Positions 63,346-64,000 of a DNA stretch of 64,000 bases are shown here, piece by piece. The stretch spans positions 94,284 to 158,283 of the forward strand of contig NZ_LMCQ01000001.1 in NCBI RefSeq assembly GCF_001424835.1, read 5' to 3'. Made by a program: the position numbers and the translations under genes. Position 1 is the stretch's first letter, and each line of letters starts with the position of its first letter. The notes beneath the pieces were generated by a model. The model was not told the origin of the DNA and ran no database searches. It was given only the letters and a program-made list of their open reading frames with translations. This DNA is from Variovorax sp. Root318D1. GTDB taxonomy: Bacteria; Pseudomonadota; Gammaproteobacteria; Burkholderiales; Burkholderiaceae_C.

Positions 63346-64000
63346 TGCAGCAACAACACCTTACGCCCCCCTTGTTGCAAGTCGAGGGTTTGCACAAGTG
63401 GTTTCCGCTGGGTGGCGGCTGGCTGGGAAAGCCGGCGCAGAACGTCAAGGCAGTCAACGGCGTCAGCTTCGAGATTCGCCGAGGCGAGGTGCTGAGTCTC
63501 GTGGGCGAAAGCGGCTCGGGCAAAAGCACAATTGGCCGCGCCATCCTGAACCTGGAACCGCCGACGGCCGGGCAGGTGCACTTCGATGGAGAACCCCTGG
63601 TGGGCCTCACGCGGCGCCAGATGCGACCGCTGCGGCGCGCGATGCAGATGGTGTTCCAGGACCCGTACTCGTCCCTGAACCCGAAACACACGGTTGAGGA
63701 ACTGCTCTCGGCGCCGCTGGAAATCCATATGCCGGAGCTCACGATGCAGGAGCGGCGGGACCGCATCGACGCCGTGCTGAAAACCGTCGGACTGAATCCG
63801 GCGCACCGTTCGCGCTATCCGCACGAGTTCTCCGGCGGGCAGCGCCAGCGGATCGGAATCGCCCGTGCGCTGATGACCGAACCACAACTGCTGGTGGCCG
63901 ACGAGCCCGTGTCTTCCCTCGACGTGTCAGTGCAGGCCCAGGTGATCAATCTGCTGCTGGAGCTGAAGCAAAGGCTCGGCCTCACGATGCTGTTCATCAG
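63342..64000 (+). CDS. Peptide-type ABC transporter ATP-binding protein (DppF-like), 3' end missing
   Basis: Starts [20 protein letters not shown] at 63342 (overlapping the previous stop by 4 bp, GAAGGAG upstream) and runs off the window after about 219 residues. Walker A GESGSGKST, VFQDPYSSLNPKHTVEELLS (the DppF Q-loop block), signature FSGGQRQRIG and Walker B LLVADEPVSSLD are present. It completes the transporter; its end and any further operon genes are outside the window. Confidence 0.92.
   Translation, partial: MMQQQHLTPPLLQVEGLHKWFPLGGGWLGKPAQNVKAVNGVSFEIRRGEVLSLVGESGSGKSTIGRAILNLEPPTAGQVHFDGEPLVGLTRRQMRPLRRAMQMVFQDPYSSLNPKHTVEELLSAPLEIHMPELTMQERRDRIDAVLKTVGLNPAHRSRYPHEFSGGQRQRIGIARALMTEPQLLVADEPVSSLDVSVQAQVINLLLELKQRLGLTMLFI

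Overview
The window is GC-rich, with tightly packed metabolic genes and many LysR-, GntR-, AraC-, MarR- and Lrp-type regulators next to the operons they probably control. Two orphan Bug (TctC-type) periplasmic receptors, a tricarballylate (tcu) locus and GC-rich intergenic repeats of a type I associate with Variovorax and relatives point to a betaproteobacterium of the Comamonadaceae, most likely Variovorax. That placement is inference from gene content; there is no rRNA or marker gene here. I saw no tRNA, CRISPR array, complete insertion sequence or phage gene.

Layout. 1-0.4 kb: 5' part of a methyltransferase gene. 0.55-4.8 kb: GntR regulator divergent from a sugar-acid dehydratase, an RraA-type aldolase and a Bug receptor. 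4.8-7.7 kb: LysR divergent from a quinone-reductase-like enzyme and an NmrA-like protein. 7.7-8.0 kb: lspA fragment. 8.1-12.8 kb: tricarballylate locus (tcuR, tcuA, tcuB, Bug receptor). 12.8-15.7 kb: broken TauE-like gene, then MarR divergent from an SDR and an Old Yellow Enzyme. 15.7-30.1 kb: first nitrogen-compound catabolic locus (succinate-semialdehyde-type dehydrogenase, D-malate/tartrate dehydrogenase, peptide-type ABC transporter, DAO-family oxidase, HAD dehalogenase, double-GNAT protein, 2-hydroxyacid dehydrogenase, class III aminotransferase, Lrp regulator). 30.3-35.5 kb: VOC and SRPBCC proteins, an amino-acid-type ABC transporter with permease and ATPase fused, and an acetamidase/formamidase. 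35.7-40.7 kb: accessory genes, including two lipoproteins and an AraC/SnoaL-like pair. 40.8-43.8 kb: a single protein joining an AraC regulator to an acetamidase/formamidase, divergent from a RidA gene. 43.9-48.0 kb: LysR divergent from a four-carbon acid sugar kinase, a PdxA2-like dehydrogenase and a TIM-barrel/cupin fusion. 48.1-64 kb: second nitrogen-compound locus: a three-subunit HcnABC/opine-oxidase-like dehydrogenase, an OccR/NocR-like LysR, a second double-GNAT protein, a frameshifted RidA gene, then one long operon (aldehyde dehydrogenase, cupin, DAO-family oxidase, two near-duplicate substrate-binding proteins, two permeases, two ATPases) that runs off the end.

The most striking result is regulatory. 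The promoters of the dehydrogenase operon (near 51.1 kb) and of the aldehyde dehydrogenase/transport operon (near 53.35 kb) align without gaps over 69 bp. Both have a CATATCAACATKGTAT box, then 19 bp, then a TTGAC(T/C) -35, a 17-bp spacer and a (G/C)ATACT -10. The box sits about 65 bp upstream of the predicted transcription start, where LysR proteins usually bind. This ties both operons and the LysR gene between them into one probable regulon for uptake and oxidation of an opine-like or secondary-amine substrate. Other notable items are the AraC-amidase fusion, the TIM-barrel/cupin fusion, the tandem binding-protein duplication, and several decaying gene fragments (lspA, tauE-like, ltaE, ridA, a GNAT N-terminus).
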